Assembly: GCF_007745175.1 (NCBI RefSeq)
Contig: NZ_CP036271.1
Coordinates: forward strand, 3,980,314 to 4,044,313
Origin: Caulifigura coniformis
GTDB lineage: Bacteria; Planctomycetota; Planctomycetia; Planctomycetales; Planctomycetaceae
DNA: 64,000 bases
Direction: 5' to 3'
Positions within the stretch are counted from its first letter, which is position 1, and every line of letters begins with the position of its first letter. The notes under the pieces were generated by a model. The model made no database searches. It had not been told where the DNA came from and worked only from the letters and a program-made list of their open reading frames with translations. Both the position numbers and the translations under genes were made by a program. This document shows positions 1-9,351 of this stretch, piece after piece.

Positions 1-1758
1 GTTGTATTCCAGCAGCGTTCCACGGCGGAGCTGCAGAGTTGCCAGGGCCTGGTTGTACTGCGTCACGCTTTCGTAGTACGTCTGTTCGGCCTGTGCCCGG
101 CGTTCATAGGCACGCAGCAGGACGTCGATCAGTTCTTCACCCAGCCGGAATCGCGGTTCGCGCCCGGCGACGTCTTCTTCTGCAGCGATGAACCGCAGGT
201 AGTTCGAACGCATCGTCTGGTACGACCGATCGACTTCCTGGAACGCGACGGCCAGTTCGTGACCGATTTCGAGTTCCTGTGCGGCCAGCAGCTTGCGGGC
301 GCGGGCCACACGCAGTTCATAGTTGCGCACCTGGGCATTCGCAGCCCGGAAACCGAGCGGGACGTTCATCTGCACGCCAGCCTGCCACCCCGTCTGGTCG
401 GCGCTCCCCAGCGACGAGAAGTACCCGCCGGAGGGGCTGCCATTGTTGTAGTCGAACAGGTTCTCGCCGAATGCGTTCACCTGGTAACCACCGACAGCAT
501 CCAGCCGCGGCTGGGTGAGGTCCTGGGCGGCGACGAGCTGCAGCTCCAGACTCTTGATGTTCCACTTCTGGCGGCGGAGTTCCACGCGCCGGTTCATCGC
601 GTCCGACAGGCTCACCTCCCAGTCGGGAAGCACTTCCGCCGTCACCGGCTCATCGATCGGCCGGATGACCGTGCCGTCGTTGACCGGCAATGCCAGCAGC
701 CGACGCAGACGGGTTTCCGCCGTGAAGATGTTCGACTGTGCGGTTTCCGCAATCGACCGCGATGCGTAGTAGGTGTTTCGTGCCTGGGCCTCGTCGGCCG
801 GCAGGACGTTTTCCACCTGGCCGGCCCGCTTCTTCGTGAGCCGCCACGCGTCGAGTGACGAGTTTCGCAGCGCGATCGCGGTGTCGAACTGGCGGTACGC
901 GAAGTAGAGATCCCAGTACGCGGTCTCGACGTCGAGCATCAGGTTCCGGGCTGCCAGCTCGAAGTCGGAGATCGCCAGGTCGTTGTTGATCTTCGCGATC
1001 AGAACACCCTGCGACACACCGGAGATGCCGCCGAAGCTGTTCGCGATCGGACCGGCGATCCGCGTGTATTCCGTACCCGCTCCAGCGAGCAACGGCTGGC
1101 GGTAGGTCACGCCGGCCGCACCCGAATAGTTCGACCCGAACAGACCGGGTGTGTTCGTCCGCAGGTAGTTGATCTCGTTGAACACCTGGATCGAGCCGCC
1201 GTTCGCGAAGTTCTTCGACAGGGCGTTCGAAAACTCGGCCGCGTTGGTGTCCTGGAACCCGAACGAGTTGTTGAAGTTCTGGTTGCCGGAGAAGTTCAGC
1301 ACCGAGTTGTACTGCACGTCGAAGTCGGCAAGAGCCGCCTCGACGCCTCGTCCGCCGAACAGCACCCCCGACTCCTGGATCGCAGGGTCGTACACCGTCC
1401 GCACCGCGCCGTCTGGATTCGTCAGCAGCGAGTTGCCGAGCGCCAGGAAGGTGCCGGCCGAGCGGATCACTTCACTGTTCTGCAGCGCGATGTGGACCGT
1501 TTCCGCGAGCGACATGTCGCGAACCTGCGTTCGGGCCCTGTCGCGGATCGTGTGCGGCTTGTGCGACGCCAGCAGGTCCGGGTTCGGACATTCCTCGATC
1601 ACCGGGTGATCGATTTCCGTCGCGTTCGTCTTGCAGACCTCGGCATGCGGCTCGCCAAAGTAGTCGATCTTCGGCTGGCCGTGATTACAGCCGGCTCCGG
1701 CGAATGCCATGAAGGACCAGGTACAGATCCTGGCCAGATTGCGGGCGGGGTAGGGCAT
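1..1758 (-). CDS. TolC-family outer-membrane efflux lipoprotein (3' end beyond window)
   Basis: Outer-membrane channel component of a tripartite efflux or type I export system. The reading frame is open for 586 codons from the ATG at 1758 to the left edge, so the C-terminus is missing. The N-terminus is a lipoprotein signal with lipobox AGAGC (Cys24), followed by a polar linker. A first OEP repeat begins near residue 82 (MSLAETVHIALQNS), and a second begins near residue 370 (VSLSDAMNRRVELRRQKW). Both have the long amphipathic helices typical of the family. GGAGAAGG lies 10-17 nt upstream of the ATG, and an in-frame TGA further upstream limits extension. No inner-membrane pump is visible. The only periplasmic adaptor gene in the window is at 55 kb, so partners may lie left of the window. 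Family assignment is firm; the substrate is unknown. Confidence 0.9.
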   Translation of the reverse strand, partial: MPYPARNLARICTWSFMAFAGAGCNHGQPKIDYFGEPHAEVCKTNATEIDHPVIEECPNPDLLASHKPHTIRDRARTQVRDMSLAETVHIALQNSEVIRSAGTFLALGNSLLTNPDGAVRTVYDPAIQESGVLFGGRGVEAALADFDVQYNSVLNFSGNQNFNNSFGFQDTNAAEFSNALSKNFANGGSIQVFNEINYLRTNTPGLFGSNYSGAAGVTYRQPLLAGAGTEYTRIAGPIANSFGGISGVSQGVLIAKINNDLAISDFELAARNLMLDVETAYWDLYFAYRQFDTAIALRNSSLDAWRLTKKRAGQVENVLPADEAQARNTYYASRSIAETAQSNIFTAETRLRRLLALPVNDGTVIRPIDEPVTAEVLPDWEVSLSDAMNRRVELRRQKWNIKSLELQLVAAQDLTQPRLDAVGGYQVNAFGENLFDYNNGSPSGGYFSSLGSADQTGWQAGVQMNVPLGFRAANAQVRNYELRVARARKLLAAQELEIGHELAVAFQEVDRSYQTMRSNYLRFIAAEEDVAGREPRFRLGEELIDVLLRAYERRAQAEQTYYESVTQYNQALATLQLRRGTLLEYN

Positions 1759-2122
1759 AAGGACGTCGCCTTCTCCGACAGACACGTACAACCGACGACC
1801 CCGGTCGATGCCGCAGCACCCAATCCGTGGTCATCTCTCGTATCGGCGGAACAATCGGCCCCGTTGCAGCCCGGCGCAGCCCGATTGCCGCGCCTGTCAC
1901 GCATTTCCGGACCTGCGCCACAAAGGCGGATCGACCACTCCGGCCGGAACCACCCGCACAGGTCCACCCCCGGGAATCACTGTCGCAACGCCGCTGACGC
2001 CCGGCGCCGAAGCCACTTGGCCAGCGCGTCACGAGGCCAGCAGTTTGGCTCAAGTCGGCGCAGGAGTTTCCGCCCGGAATCTCCCGCCCTCGAAGCGCGA
2101 CAGGAAAGTCGGTGCGACCGGA
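1759..2122. other. Intergenic gap without a recognisable gene
   Basis: This gap separates the sulfatase stop from the start of the TolC-like gene, both on the minus strand. Short frames cross it on both strands, but none has a signal sequence, a family motif or a convincing ribosome binding site. It presumably carries the promoter of the efflux gene. I see no clear -35/-10 pair or terminator hairpin. Confidence 0.4.
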
Positions 2123-3589
2123 TTATTCTTCCAGGCGGACAGCGACCGGATCCTTCAGCTCTCGCATCCGTGAAATAATCCGCGCGCGAAGCTTCGCCTT
2201 GGCCGCGACCGCGTCAGCCCGCTCCGACGCCATCAGGTTCTCCTCTTCCAGCGGATCTTTCGCGATGTGATACAGCTCATCGCGGAACGGCTCGAGGAAG
2301 TTGCAGGTCAGCTTCCACCCGCCCGAACGCAGACACCGCATGTCCGCCCGCAGCTGATTGTGGGGGCTGTACTCCGCATACAGATCGTCGTCCCATTCGA
2401 CGCTCTCGCCCCGCAGCAGCGGCGTCAGGTCCCGCCCGTGCAACCCGGCGACCGCAGGCGTCCGGGTGATCGCCAGCAGCGTCGGGAACCAGTCCAGCTG
2501 CGTCACCGTCCGGTCGATCACCGTTCCCGCCTTCACCACCCCCGGCCAGCGGATGCAGGTCGGAAGGAGCAGGGAGCTGTCGAGCATGTTCGGACGCCTC
2601 TGCGCCGGGACATTCTCTGTCTTCTCGGGAAACGACTTTGTCAGCCACATCCCGTTCCCCTTGTGCAGCACCCCATGGTGCCCCACGTTGTACCCGTGAT
2701 CGCTCGTGAATATGACGACCGTGTTGTCCGCAAGCTTCAGCGATTCCAGGCGGTCGAGCAGACGACCCACATTCCGGTCGACACTCGCCACGCTCGCCAG
2801 ATACCGCCGCGTGTTCGTCTTCCACTTCTCAACGTCGAGATCGGGATGTGAGGGAACCGGGCGCTGAGGCTCCAGGTTTTCAAACGGCTTCGAGTCTTCC
2901 GCCGACGCCGGCACCCACGGCGTGTGCGGCTCGCGGTAATGCACCGACAGGCTGAACGGCTGCTTCCCCGACGTCGCGTCCGCGGCCGACTCATCGAGAA
3001 ACTTCAAGGCCGCATCGGTGACGACGTCGACGATGAATCCCTCAGTCGGCTTCTTCGTCCAGGTCATGCGATCCGTCGCGACGGCAAACTCGAGCGGGAC
3101 GTTCTGCGTCGCCGATCCGCCGTTGCGGAACCCGGTGAACACATCGAACCCGAACACCGACGGATGAAACTCGTCGTTGACTCCGAGGTGCCATTTCCCC
3201 ATCAGCCCCAGTCGATAGCCCGCGTCATGCAGCGACTTCGTCCAGGTCGGCGTCGCCGGGGCCAGTCCCAGGTCCGGCTCGTTCTTCTCGTTGATCCAGT
3301 CGGTGATCCCCAGTTCGCTGCCGTACCGGCTGGTGATCAGGCTCGCCCGCGACGGGCTGCAGACCGGCGTCACCGTGAAACTCTTGCGCAGCCACGCCCC
3401 CGATCGGAACAGCCGGTCGAGATTCGGCGTCTTCGCATCAGGATGTCCGGAGACTCCGAGCGCCCAGGGTCCCTGGTCGTCCGTCTGGATGAATAACACA
3501 TTGGGCCGCGATGCGGCCGAGGCGTCCGCCGCCAGCCCTGCAGGCAGGATGATGAAGAAAATCCAGGCCAGACGAACAAATCGCTTCAT
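2123..3589 (-). CDS. Secreted sulfatase (type I, formylglycine-dependent)
   Basis: Hydrolyses sulfate esters, probably of algal or other sulfated polysaccharides, outside the cytoplasm. The 488-residue protein starts with a signal peptide ending near residue 25 (ADASA). The metal-binding TDDQG follows at about 36-40, and the signature CSPSR is at 77-81, where Cys77 would be oxidised to formylglycine. GKWHLG and FTSDHG supply further active-site residues. Length and order of motifs fit full-length bacterial sulfatases. The ATG at 3589 is preceded by GAGGAAG at good spacing. No formylglycine-generating enzyme or second sulfatase lies in the window. Planctomycetes encode many such enzymes; the substrate cannot be read from sequence. 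Confidence 0.95.
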   Translation of the reverse strand: MKRFVRLAWIFFIILPAGLAADASAASRPNVLFIQTDDQGPWALGVSGHPDAKTPNLDRLFRSGAWLRKSFTVTPVCSPSRASLITSRYGSELGITDWINEKNEPDLGLAPATPTWTKSLHDAGYRLGLMGKWHLGVNDEFHPSVFGFDVFTGFRNGGSATQNVPLEFAVATDRMTWTKKPTEGFIVDVVTDAALKFLDESAADATSGKQPFSLSVHYREPHTPWVPASAEDSKPFENLEPQRPVPSHPDLDVEKWKTNTRRYLASVASVDRNVGRLLDRLESLKLADNTVVIFTSDHGYNVGHHGVLHKGNGMWLTKSFPEKTENVPAQRRPNMLDSSLLLPTCIRWPGVVKAGTVIDRTVTQLDWFPTLLAITRTPAVAGLHGRDLTPLLRGESVEWDDDLYAEYSPHNQLRADMRCLRSGGWKLTCNFLEPFRDELYHIAKDPLEEENLMASERADAVAAKAKLRARIISRMRELKDPVAVRLEE

Positions 3590-3651
3590 GAATTTCTTCC
3601 TCGAGGAGTAAAGTCCTCCCGTGACTTCAAAGTGCGGAAGGCGAGACTCTC

Positions 3652-4278
3652 ATGACCGCCGACATCATTGCGGGCCGAACCGAAAAGTCACAGTCCGCCG
3701 CCCCCCTGAGGATCGATCCGAGACGCCGTTTCCCGCGATGGAGCCTCGCGCTCGTCTTGTTGCTGATGGTGCTATGCCTGGGAGGCTCGCTGCTTTCTCG
3801 GTCCACGCGTCTCGGCGGCGATGATCGATTTGTGGGAACTTGGCAACTGACTGGATTTGGCCCACCGGGCGTTGTCTCGGTCGCACGGTTTCATGCCGAC
3901 GGGACGGTCGACATCGAGTCGGTTGTCGAGACGCGACCGCGATTCCGGCAGGTCACGCCTTGGACATGGCGGGCGACTGATGGAGTCTTGGCTCTCCAGT
4001 TTGATCCCGTATTGGTCCGGTCCAGTTTCTTCAGCCAGTTGTGGTTCCGGTTCAGGCTGGCGATCAATCGTGTCGACCTGAAAATGACGATTCCCTTGCA
4101 GATCCGGTCCGTCGAACCGAACGGAATCAAACTCGAAAACCGTGAACGGCGATTGACGCAGCCAGACGTTCTCCTTCGGCGGCTGAAATCGGATGAAGCG
4201 GAAGAACTGCTGGAGGCTCGGATGAAAGCGCCTCTCCCCGCACCGCCGGTTTTTGAGGAAAGCGATGAAAGTTTGTGA
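3652..4278 (+). CDS. Membrane-anchored protein of unknown function, paralogue of 28367-28828
   Basis: 208 residues: a short basic cytoplasmic N-terminus, one transmembrane helix at about 31-48 (SLALVLLLMVLCLGG), then a soluble domain that begins FVGTWQLTGFGPPG. This start of domain, followed by FHADGTVDI, matches FLGTWSFSIGP and FHDDGRLDI in the protein at 28367-28828, and both proteins start with MTA. The pattern (GTW, then a hydrophobic strand, then DG-x-DI) suggests a small lipocalin-like or beta-sandwich fold, but that is inference. It is divergent from the sulfatase gene (62 nt apart), and purU follows after 102 nt. I do not recognise a named family. Confidence 0.75.
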   Translation: MTADIIAGRTEKSQSAAPLRIDPRRRFPRWSLALVLLLMVLCLGGSLLSRSTRLGGDDRFVGTWQLTGFGPPGVVSVARFHADGTVDIESVVETRPRFRQVTPWTWRATDGVLALQFDPVLVRSSFFSQLWFRFRLAINRVDLKMTIPLQIRSVEPNGIKLENRERRLTQPDVLLRRLKSDEAEELLEARMKAPLPAPPVFEESDESL

Positions 4279-4380
4279 GGCGTTGCGCTCGTTCTTGCAC
4301 GCGCGGGACATCGGTCCCAACATGATCAGTCTGCCTGCTCCACAGGGGCCAGCGCACTCAGCGTTCACCGAAAGTCATCC

Positions 4381-5253
4381 ATGCACGTCACTGTCACCGC
4401 CGTCGGACCCGATAACCGAGGGCTCGCCGACCCCATCGTCCACTACGTCGCGACGGCCGGGGCGAACATCCACGAAATCCAGATGTACGACCACGACTCC
4501 GAACGCCAGTTCGCCATGTTTCTCCGCATGGAATGGCCGGCCGACGAGGAGCCCGTCGCCGTTCTGCGGCAGCGCATGCGCGACATCGGAGAGGCCAAGG
4601 GACTCGCCATCCGCACATGGTCGCGCGAGGAACACAGCCGTCCCCCGCGACTCGCCATCTGCACCACCCACCGACCCGAAACGCCGCTCGCCCTGCTGCG
4701 CGACATCCGCGACAAACGCCTCAAGGCGACGCCCGCAGTCATCATCGGAAACCGCGACAGTTGCCGGGGCATCGCCGAGCAGTTCGAAGTCCCCTTCGTG
4801 AACATCGGCGACGCCAGGGGCGAACCGGACAACGACCTGTTCACCAGTCTCATCGATCAGTACGAGATCGATTACGTCATCCTCGCCCGCTATATGAGAA
4901 TCCTCCCCGCCAGCATCTGCTGGGAGTTCGCCGGGGGACGCATCATCAACCTCCACCACGGCCTGTTGCCCTCTTTCCCAGGGCCTCAGCCATATGCCGA
5001 CGCCTACGCCCGTCGCATGCTCACCTTCGGCGCCACCGCGCACTTCATCGTTCCGGAACTCGATGCGGGCAACCAGACCATCCACCAGGAAACGTTCAGC
5101 GTGCTCCCCGGCACGTCACTCGATGAAGTGATTCGCCTCGGCCAAAGCGACAACGAACCCCGCTGCCTGTCCGAGGGAGTCCGCCGCGTTGTCGACCGCG
5201 AGGTCGAGCTGCACTTCCACCGCGTCGTGAGCAGCCAGGCCCGAACCCCGTAG
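4381..5253 (+). CDS. purU: Formyltetrahydrofolate deformylase
   Basis: Hydrolyses 10-formyl-THF to THF and formate, balancing one-carbon pools and feeding formate to purine synthesis. The 290-residue protein has an N-terminal ACT domain (1-80, opening HVTVTAVGPDNRGLADPI) and a formyltransferase domain from about residue 88. In the latter, NLHHGLLPSFPG at 190-201 corresponds to the family HHSFLPAFxG loop, and Asp228 in ELDAG is the expected catalytic aspartate. Gly-Leu replaces Ser-Phe in the HHSF motif, a modest variation. Length is normal. It converges on the DUF1801 gene with an 11-nt gap. Confidence 0.92.
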   Translation: MHVTVTAVGPDNRGLADPIVHYVATAGANIHEIQMYDHDSERQFAMFLRMEWPADEEPVAVLRQRMRDIGEAKGLAIRTWSREEHSRPPRLAICTTHRPETPLALLRDIRDKRLKATPAVIIGNRDSCRGIAEQFEVPFVNIGDARGEPDNDLFTSLIDQYEIDYVILARYMRILPASICWEFAGGRIINLHHGLLPSFPGPQPYADAYARRMLTFGATAHFIVPELDAGNQTIHQETFSVLPGTSLDEVIRLGQSDNEPRCLSEGVRRVVDREVELHFHRVVSSQARTP

Positions 5254-5264
5254 CCCCCGGAGAA

Positions 5265-5813
5265 TCAACGGGCGCTGCGTTTCTTCGCGGCGGCGGCCTT
5301 CTTCTTCGTCGCCTGCTTTCTGACGGCCGCCTGACGCCGCTCTGCCCGCACCTCTTTCGGTTCGTTGAGAACCGATTCGTACTGCGCTATGTAAGACGCG
5401 ACCGGCGTCTTCCGGATCGCGTCTGCAATCACGTCCAGCGCCAGGTCATCCGCCTTCCTGAACCGGATGCAGCTCTTCCCCATGTCGAGCTTCTTGCCCG
5501 CCGTCTTCCAGGCGTCCCGGAACTCCTGCGCGACACGGGTCCCCTCGTACAGTCCCATCATGTACAGCGACAGGTAGTTCTTCTGCGACGCCAGGCAGAT
5601 GTAGGGCAGCGGCTGCTTCGGCGGGCAGTGATACCCCGGCGGGTAGACGCTGTACGGGATGAAGTACCCGATCATCCCGTACAGCATTCCTTCTTCGACC
5701 TGCTTGCGGTCGATGTTTTTCAGGATCACCTTGCGGACCGTTTCCACGGTCGCCCGACGGTCCATCGGCAGCTCGGCCAGGTATTGTTCAACCGTCGTCG
5801 CTTGGCTCTGCAT
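5265..5813 (-). CDS. DUF1801-domain protein with Lys/Ala-rich tail
   Basis: 182 residues from the ATG at 5813. An in-frame start at 5873 would add 20 residues unlike the family. The core (VEQYLAELPMDRRATVETVR at the start, later GMLYGMIGYFIP and LASQKNYLSLYMMG) matches the DUF1801/YdhG-like fold of small bacterial proteins, whose function is not firmly established. The last 30 or so residues are rich in lysine, arginine and alanine (QATKKKAAAAKKRSAR), resembling the disordered DNA-binding tails of histone H1-like proteins. It converges on purU and lies 69 nt downstream of the lipoprotein gene on the same strand. Family call good; role unknown. Confidence 0.85.
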   Translation of the reverse strand: MQSQATTVEQYLAELPMDRRATVETVRKVILKNIDRKQVEEGMLYGMIGYFIPYSVYPPGYHCPPKQPLPYICLASQKNYLSLYMMGLYEGTRVAQEFRDAWKTAGKKLDMGKSCIRFRKADDLALDVIADAIRKTPVASYIAQYESVLNEPKEVRAERRQAAVRKQATKKKAAAAKKRSAR

Positions 5814-5882
5814 GGTGACACGCCGGAGATCAGCGGGACGAAGAATCGCGAAGGTGACCGTCGCCAGCCGCACTCGAGCCTG

Positions 5883-6317
5883 CTATTTGCTCTCGAGCGC
5901 GAAGTCGATCGTGTTGACGCCCGATTTGACCGTCGCCTTCAGCGCGCCGGGCTGACGGTACTGTTTGGGAAGCGTCACTGGCGGCGGCGGTTCATTTCCG
6001 TCGGCTTTCATCTGCTCGATCTCGGACTTCGTGTACTTCGTCACTTCGAGATCGACTTCGTAGTCCCCCGGCATCGCGCCAGCGCTGTCGCGGCTGAACA
6101 TCAGCGTGTACTTGCCATCGCGATTCGTCCCGCCATAGGCAGGCGATGCGCCGGATCCCAACGGGCGAAAGACGACGCCGACTTTCGGAAGAGGCTTCCC
6201 GTCGAGCGTAATCACACCTGTGACGCTTGCCAGTTCGGGACCGGAGCTCCCGCAGCCGAGAAACTGAGACACCAGTACGCTGGTGACCAACAATGAAACC
6301 GCGCCGTTCAGCCGCAT
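5883..6317 (-). CDS. Small lipoprotein with transthyretin/carboxypeptidase-regulatory-like fold
   Basis: 144 residues with a lipoprotein signal and lipobox FLGC (Cys22). After a short linker comes VTGVITLDGKPLPKVGVVF, then TNRDGKYTLMF. This Gly-x-Val-x-Leu-Asp-Gly pattern marks the beta-sandwich lipoproteins that are abundant in planctomycetes. Such genes often sit directly downstream of a DUF1559 gene, as here (93-nt gap, same strand), so the two are probably co-transcribed and may work together at the cell surface. The molecular role is unknown. Confidence 0.88.
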   Translation of the reverse strand: MRLNGAVSLLVTSVLVSQFLGCGSSGPELASVTGVITLDGKPLPKVGVVFRPLGSGASPAYGGTNRDGKYTLMFSRDSAGAMPGDYEVDLEVTKYTKSEIEQMKADGNEPPPPVTLPKQYRQPGALKATVKSGVNTIDFALESK

Positions 6318-6410
6318 AAGTGGCTCACTGATGAAGAGACGGCAGTCCTCAGACTTCGGAAGTCCGGGACCGCCGTGGACCGGCAGAAAACGAACATTCG
6401 ACGCTGGCGT

Positions 6411-7439
6411 TCAGAACTCGCCGACGGGTTGGCCGTCAGCGATCGCGCCCAGCCGCTGGTAGGTCCCGTAAGGACCATTCAGGAACTGTTGGTTGTTGCC
6501 GATGCTCGTGCCGCTGTGATCGACGTTCTCGCTGATGAAGCGGACTGACCCGTCGCACAACGCAAACTGGGCGCCCCCGACATGCCGACTGTGAAATGCG
6601 CGGTGCAGGCTCGCAGCCTGCAGGTACGGACCGTTGATCTTCTTGCGGGTCGATCGCAGGTGATTGAAGCCGCCGTTGCTGTTGTAGCCGATCTGGTCGC
6701 AATTCGGGCCGCCGGCGGTCGTGATGTTGCCGTACTGGTACTGCCGTTCGGATCCGATGTTATCGCCGTTCACGTCAACCTGGTTGGCGATGTACATCGC
6801 CTCGGCGATCGCAATCGTATTCGAGGTTCCGTCAATCACGTCCCGAATTCGCTGGCAGCGATTCGGCGTCAGCAGACCATTGTTCCGCGCCGGAGACGAC
6901 ACGGGAGTCGTGCTCGTGACGCACACATCGCCATCGAAGGCGCCCAGGCAGCCCATGTAGTTCGAGAGGGCGTGATTCGCGACGCCGTTCCCCTGAGCGT
7001 TGCCCGAATTGTCGTTCCGCGTCGAAGGCCCGTTATCGGAAGGACAACGAAAGCCAGGCTGAATCACGGTCATCGCCTGCCGGTTTGCAGGCGTCGACAC
7101 CGAGCCATACGGGTGTTGATTGAAGTCGAGCGTGTTGTAGAGCGGAGCCTGGTCGATGTACGGCAGCAGGAAGGCATCCCATGCCCAGCCGCCATCCAGG
7201 TTGGCCGCGCCCCCCGGCACGATGTCGATGTAACCGAGCGGAAAGCACCCATAGGTGCTTTCATAGTTGTGCAGCGCGAGCCCGATCTGCTTCAGGTTGT
7301 TTTTGCATTGAGTCCTGCGGGCGGCCTCGCGGGCCTGCTGCACCGCGGGAAGCAGGAGGGCAATCAGAATCGCGATAATCGCAATGACGACAAGCAGCTC
7401 AATCAGCGTAAAGCCACGACGCGCCTTCAGAACAGCCAT
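6411..7439 (-). CDS. DUF1559 protein with type IV prepilin-like N-terminus
   Basis: 342 residues. The N-terminus is a class III (prepilin) signal: MAVLKARRG, then FTLIELLVVIAIIAILIALL, with cleavage expected after the Gly. It continues into QQAREAARRTQCKNNLKQ, diagnostic of the DUF1559 family that is expanded in planctomycetes. The C-terminal motif FALCDGSVRFI is also typical. An ATG six bases upstream (7445) is in frame, but the GGGGAGG ribosome binding site abuts it, whereas it sits 6 nt from the ATG at 7439, so I prefer the latter. Likely a pseudopilin-like surface or envelope protein; function not established. Confidence 0.93.
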   Translation of the reverse strand: MAVLKARRGFTLIELLVVIAIIAILIALLLPAVQQAREAARRTQCKNNLKQIGLALHNYESTYGCFPLGYIDIVPGGAANLDGGWAWDAFLLPYIDQAPLYNTLDFNQHPYGSVSTPANRQAMTVIQPGFRCPSDNGPSTRNDNSGNAQGNGVANHALSNYMGCLGAFDGDVCVTSTTPVSSPARNNGLLTPNRCQRIRDVIDGTSNTIAIAEAMYIANQVDVNGDNIGSERQYQYGNITTAGGPNCDQIGYNSNGGFNHLRSTRKKINGPYLQAASLHRAFHSRHVGGAQFALCDGSVRFISENVDHSGTSIGNNQQFLNGPYGTYQRLGAIADGQPVGEF

Positions 7440-7572
7440 TCCCATCCTCCCCCGAGTACATGGAATCGACCTGCACAGATCGTCAGGTGGGAATCCACCA
7501 GATAAAGACGATAGGAGTTCAGGGTATGGCGATGTCGCGGGAGCGTCAACGGGGGAGTAAGCCCCCCGCGTT

Positions 7573-8976
7573 TCAGAATTCCGCGTTCTTCGGAGTCCGC
7601 GGGAACGGAATCACGTCGCGGATGTTCTGCATCCCGGTCAGCAGCAGGATCATGCGCTCCAGTCCCAGGCCGAAGCCCGCGTGGGGAACCGTCCCGAACC
7701 GGCGCAGGTCGACGTACCACCAGTATTCCTCGGGATTCAGGTCGCACTCCTGCATCCGGGTCAGCAGCACGTCCAGATCTTCTTCGCGCTGGCTCCCGCC
7801 GATGATCTCTCCCACACGCGGCACCAGCACGTCCATCGCCCGCACGGTTTTTCCGTCCGCATTGCACTTCATGTAGAACGGCTTCAGCGTCCGCGGGTAG
7901 TCGTAAACGATGATCGGCTGCTTGAAGTGCTGCTCGGTCAGGTATCGCTCGTGCTCGGCCTGCAGATTGGCGCCCCACGAGACGGGATACTCCCATTCCT
8001 TTCCGCTCGCCAGCAGGATCTCGACCGCCTCCGTATACGTCACCCGCTTGAACTCGTGCGCCAGGATGTGGTTCAGCGTTTCCAGGATCGTCTTGTCGAT
8101 CCGCTCGTTGAAGAACGCCATGTCCTCCGCGCATTGGGCCAGCGCATCGCGGATGATCGTCTTGATGAAGTCCTCCGCCAGCTGCATGTTGTCAGCCAGC
8201 TCGTAGAAGGGGATCTCCGGCTCGATCATCCAGAACTCCGCCAGGTGTCGCGGCGTGTTGCTGTTCTCCGCCCGGAACGTCGGCCCGAACGTGTACACCG
8301 GACCCACCGCCGTGGCGTAGATCTCGCCTTCGAGCTGCCCCGACACCGTCAGCGACGCTTTCTTGCCGAAGAAGTCGTGGCCGTAGTTGACGCTCTTCGT
8401 CGCCGTCCCGGCCGCGAGCTTGTCGAGGGGCAGGGTCGTCACCTGGAACATCTCGCCCGCTCCCTCGCAGTCGCTCGTCGTGATGATCGGGGCGTGGACG
8501 TACAGGAATCCTCGCTCCTGGAAGAAGCGGTGGATCGAAAAGCTGACGCAGTTCCGCACCCGGGCGATCGCGCCGAACGTATTCGTCCGTGGCCTCAGAT
8601 GGGCGATTTCCCGCAGGAACTCGAAGCTGTGCCCCTTCTTCTGCAGGGGATACTTCACGGAGTCGGCGTCGCCGAGCACTTCCAGGCTCGACACATGCAG
8701 TTCCACCCGCTGTTTCGAGCCGGGCGACGCCTTGAGTTCGCCCGTGGCCTTCAGGCTCGCCCCGGTCGTGAGCCGTTTGACGTTGGATTCAAAGCCGGGG
8801 ACGCCCGCGTCGACGACGAGCTGCAGGTTCGCCATGCACGAACCGTCGTTCAGCTCGATGAACGAGAAGCCCTGCTTGGAATCGCGGCGGGTCCGCACCC
8901 ACCCGGCCACGGTCACGGTGGCTCCGGGCTGCCCCTCATGAAGAAGCGTTTTGACGGTTTGACGGACCAGGGACAT
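7573..8976 (-). CDS. asnS: Asparaginyl-tRNA synthetase
   Basis: Charges tRNA-Asn with asparagine. The 467-residue class II enzyme has an N-terminal OB-fold anticodon-binding domain (about 17-105; [20 protein letters not shown]). Motif 2 is seen in [21 protein letters not shown]-like sequence near 238, and motif 3 in [20 protein letters not shown] near the C-terminus. Length and motif order are normal for bacterial AsnRS, and the RHLAEF-x-M context favours Asn over Asp specificity. It is divergent from tatC across a 375-nt gap. The ATG at 8976 is the natural start. Confidence 0.96.
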   Translation of the reverse strand: MSLVRQTVKTLLHEGQPGATVTVAGWVRTRRDSKQGFSFIELNDGSCMANLQLVVDAGVPGFESNVKRLTTGASLKATGELKASPGSKQRVELHVSSLEVLGDADSVKYPLQKKGHSFEFLREIAHLRPRTNTFGAIARVRNCVSFSIHRFFQERGFLYVHAPIITTSDCEGAGEMFQVTTLPLDKLAAGTATKSVNYGHDFFGKKASLTVSGQLEGEIYATAVGPVYTFGPTFRAENSNTPRHLAEFWMIEPEIPFYELADNMQLAEDFIKTIIRDALAQCAEDMAFFNERIDKTILETLNHILAHEFKRVTYTEAVEILLASGKEWEYPVSWGANLQAEHERYLTEQHFKQPIIVYDYPRTLKPFYMKCNADGKTVRAMDVLVPRVGEIIGGSQREEDLDVLLTRMQECDLNPEEYWWYVDLRRFGTVPHAGFGLGLERMILLLTGMQNIRDVIPFPRTPKNAEF

Positions 8977-9351
8977 GCAAAACTCCGGACGAACTGCTGG
9001 ACAGACTCCGCGCGGAGTTTAGAGCGACCAGCCTCAGCGTGGCGAGCGGATTCCCGGCAGGAGCGCCCCGGAGGACCATCTCACGAATTGTCCGAGGCCG
9101 GTCGCGGAGCCCGCCGACCCCTGATATAGTCGAAAACGTCTCCGCTCAACCCGCCTGCTGCTTGCGGTCGGACCGAGTGGGCGCCCGCTTTTGATCTTCG
9201 ATGCTGCTCGCCATAGCCGTGGCCGCCGGGCCGGCGCGGTCGGGCCGTTCAGGGATCAGCGCCAGCGGGGGACTTCACGTTGCTGACTGCGGACATGTTG
9301 CGCCGACGTCCAGCGCGTGAGGAGACCACTGAAACCAGTGAAAACGAACTC
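8977..9351. promoter_or_regulatory. Divergent intergenic region between asnS and tatC
   Basis: No gene is visible in this gap, which must hold the promoters of both flanking genes. On the plus strand there is an extended -10-like TGATATAGT (TATAGT at 9125-9130) about 220 nt upstream of tatC, but no recognisable -35 at the usual distance. GAGGAG at about 9319 would suit a start upstream of the tatC ATG I chose, so that start is not certain. Confidence 0.3.
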
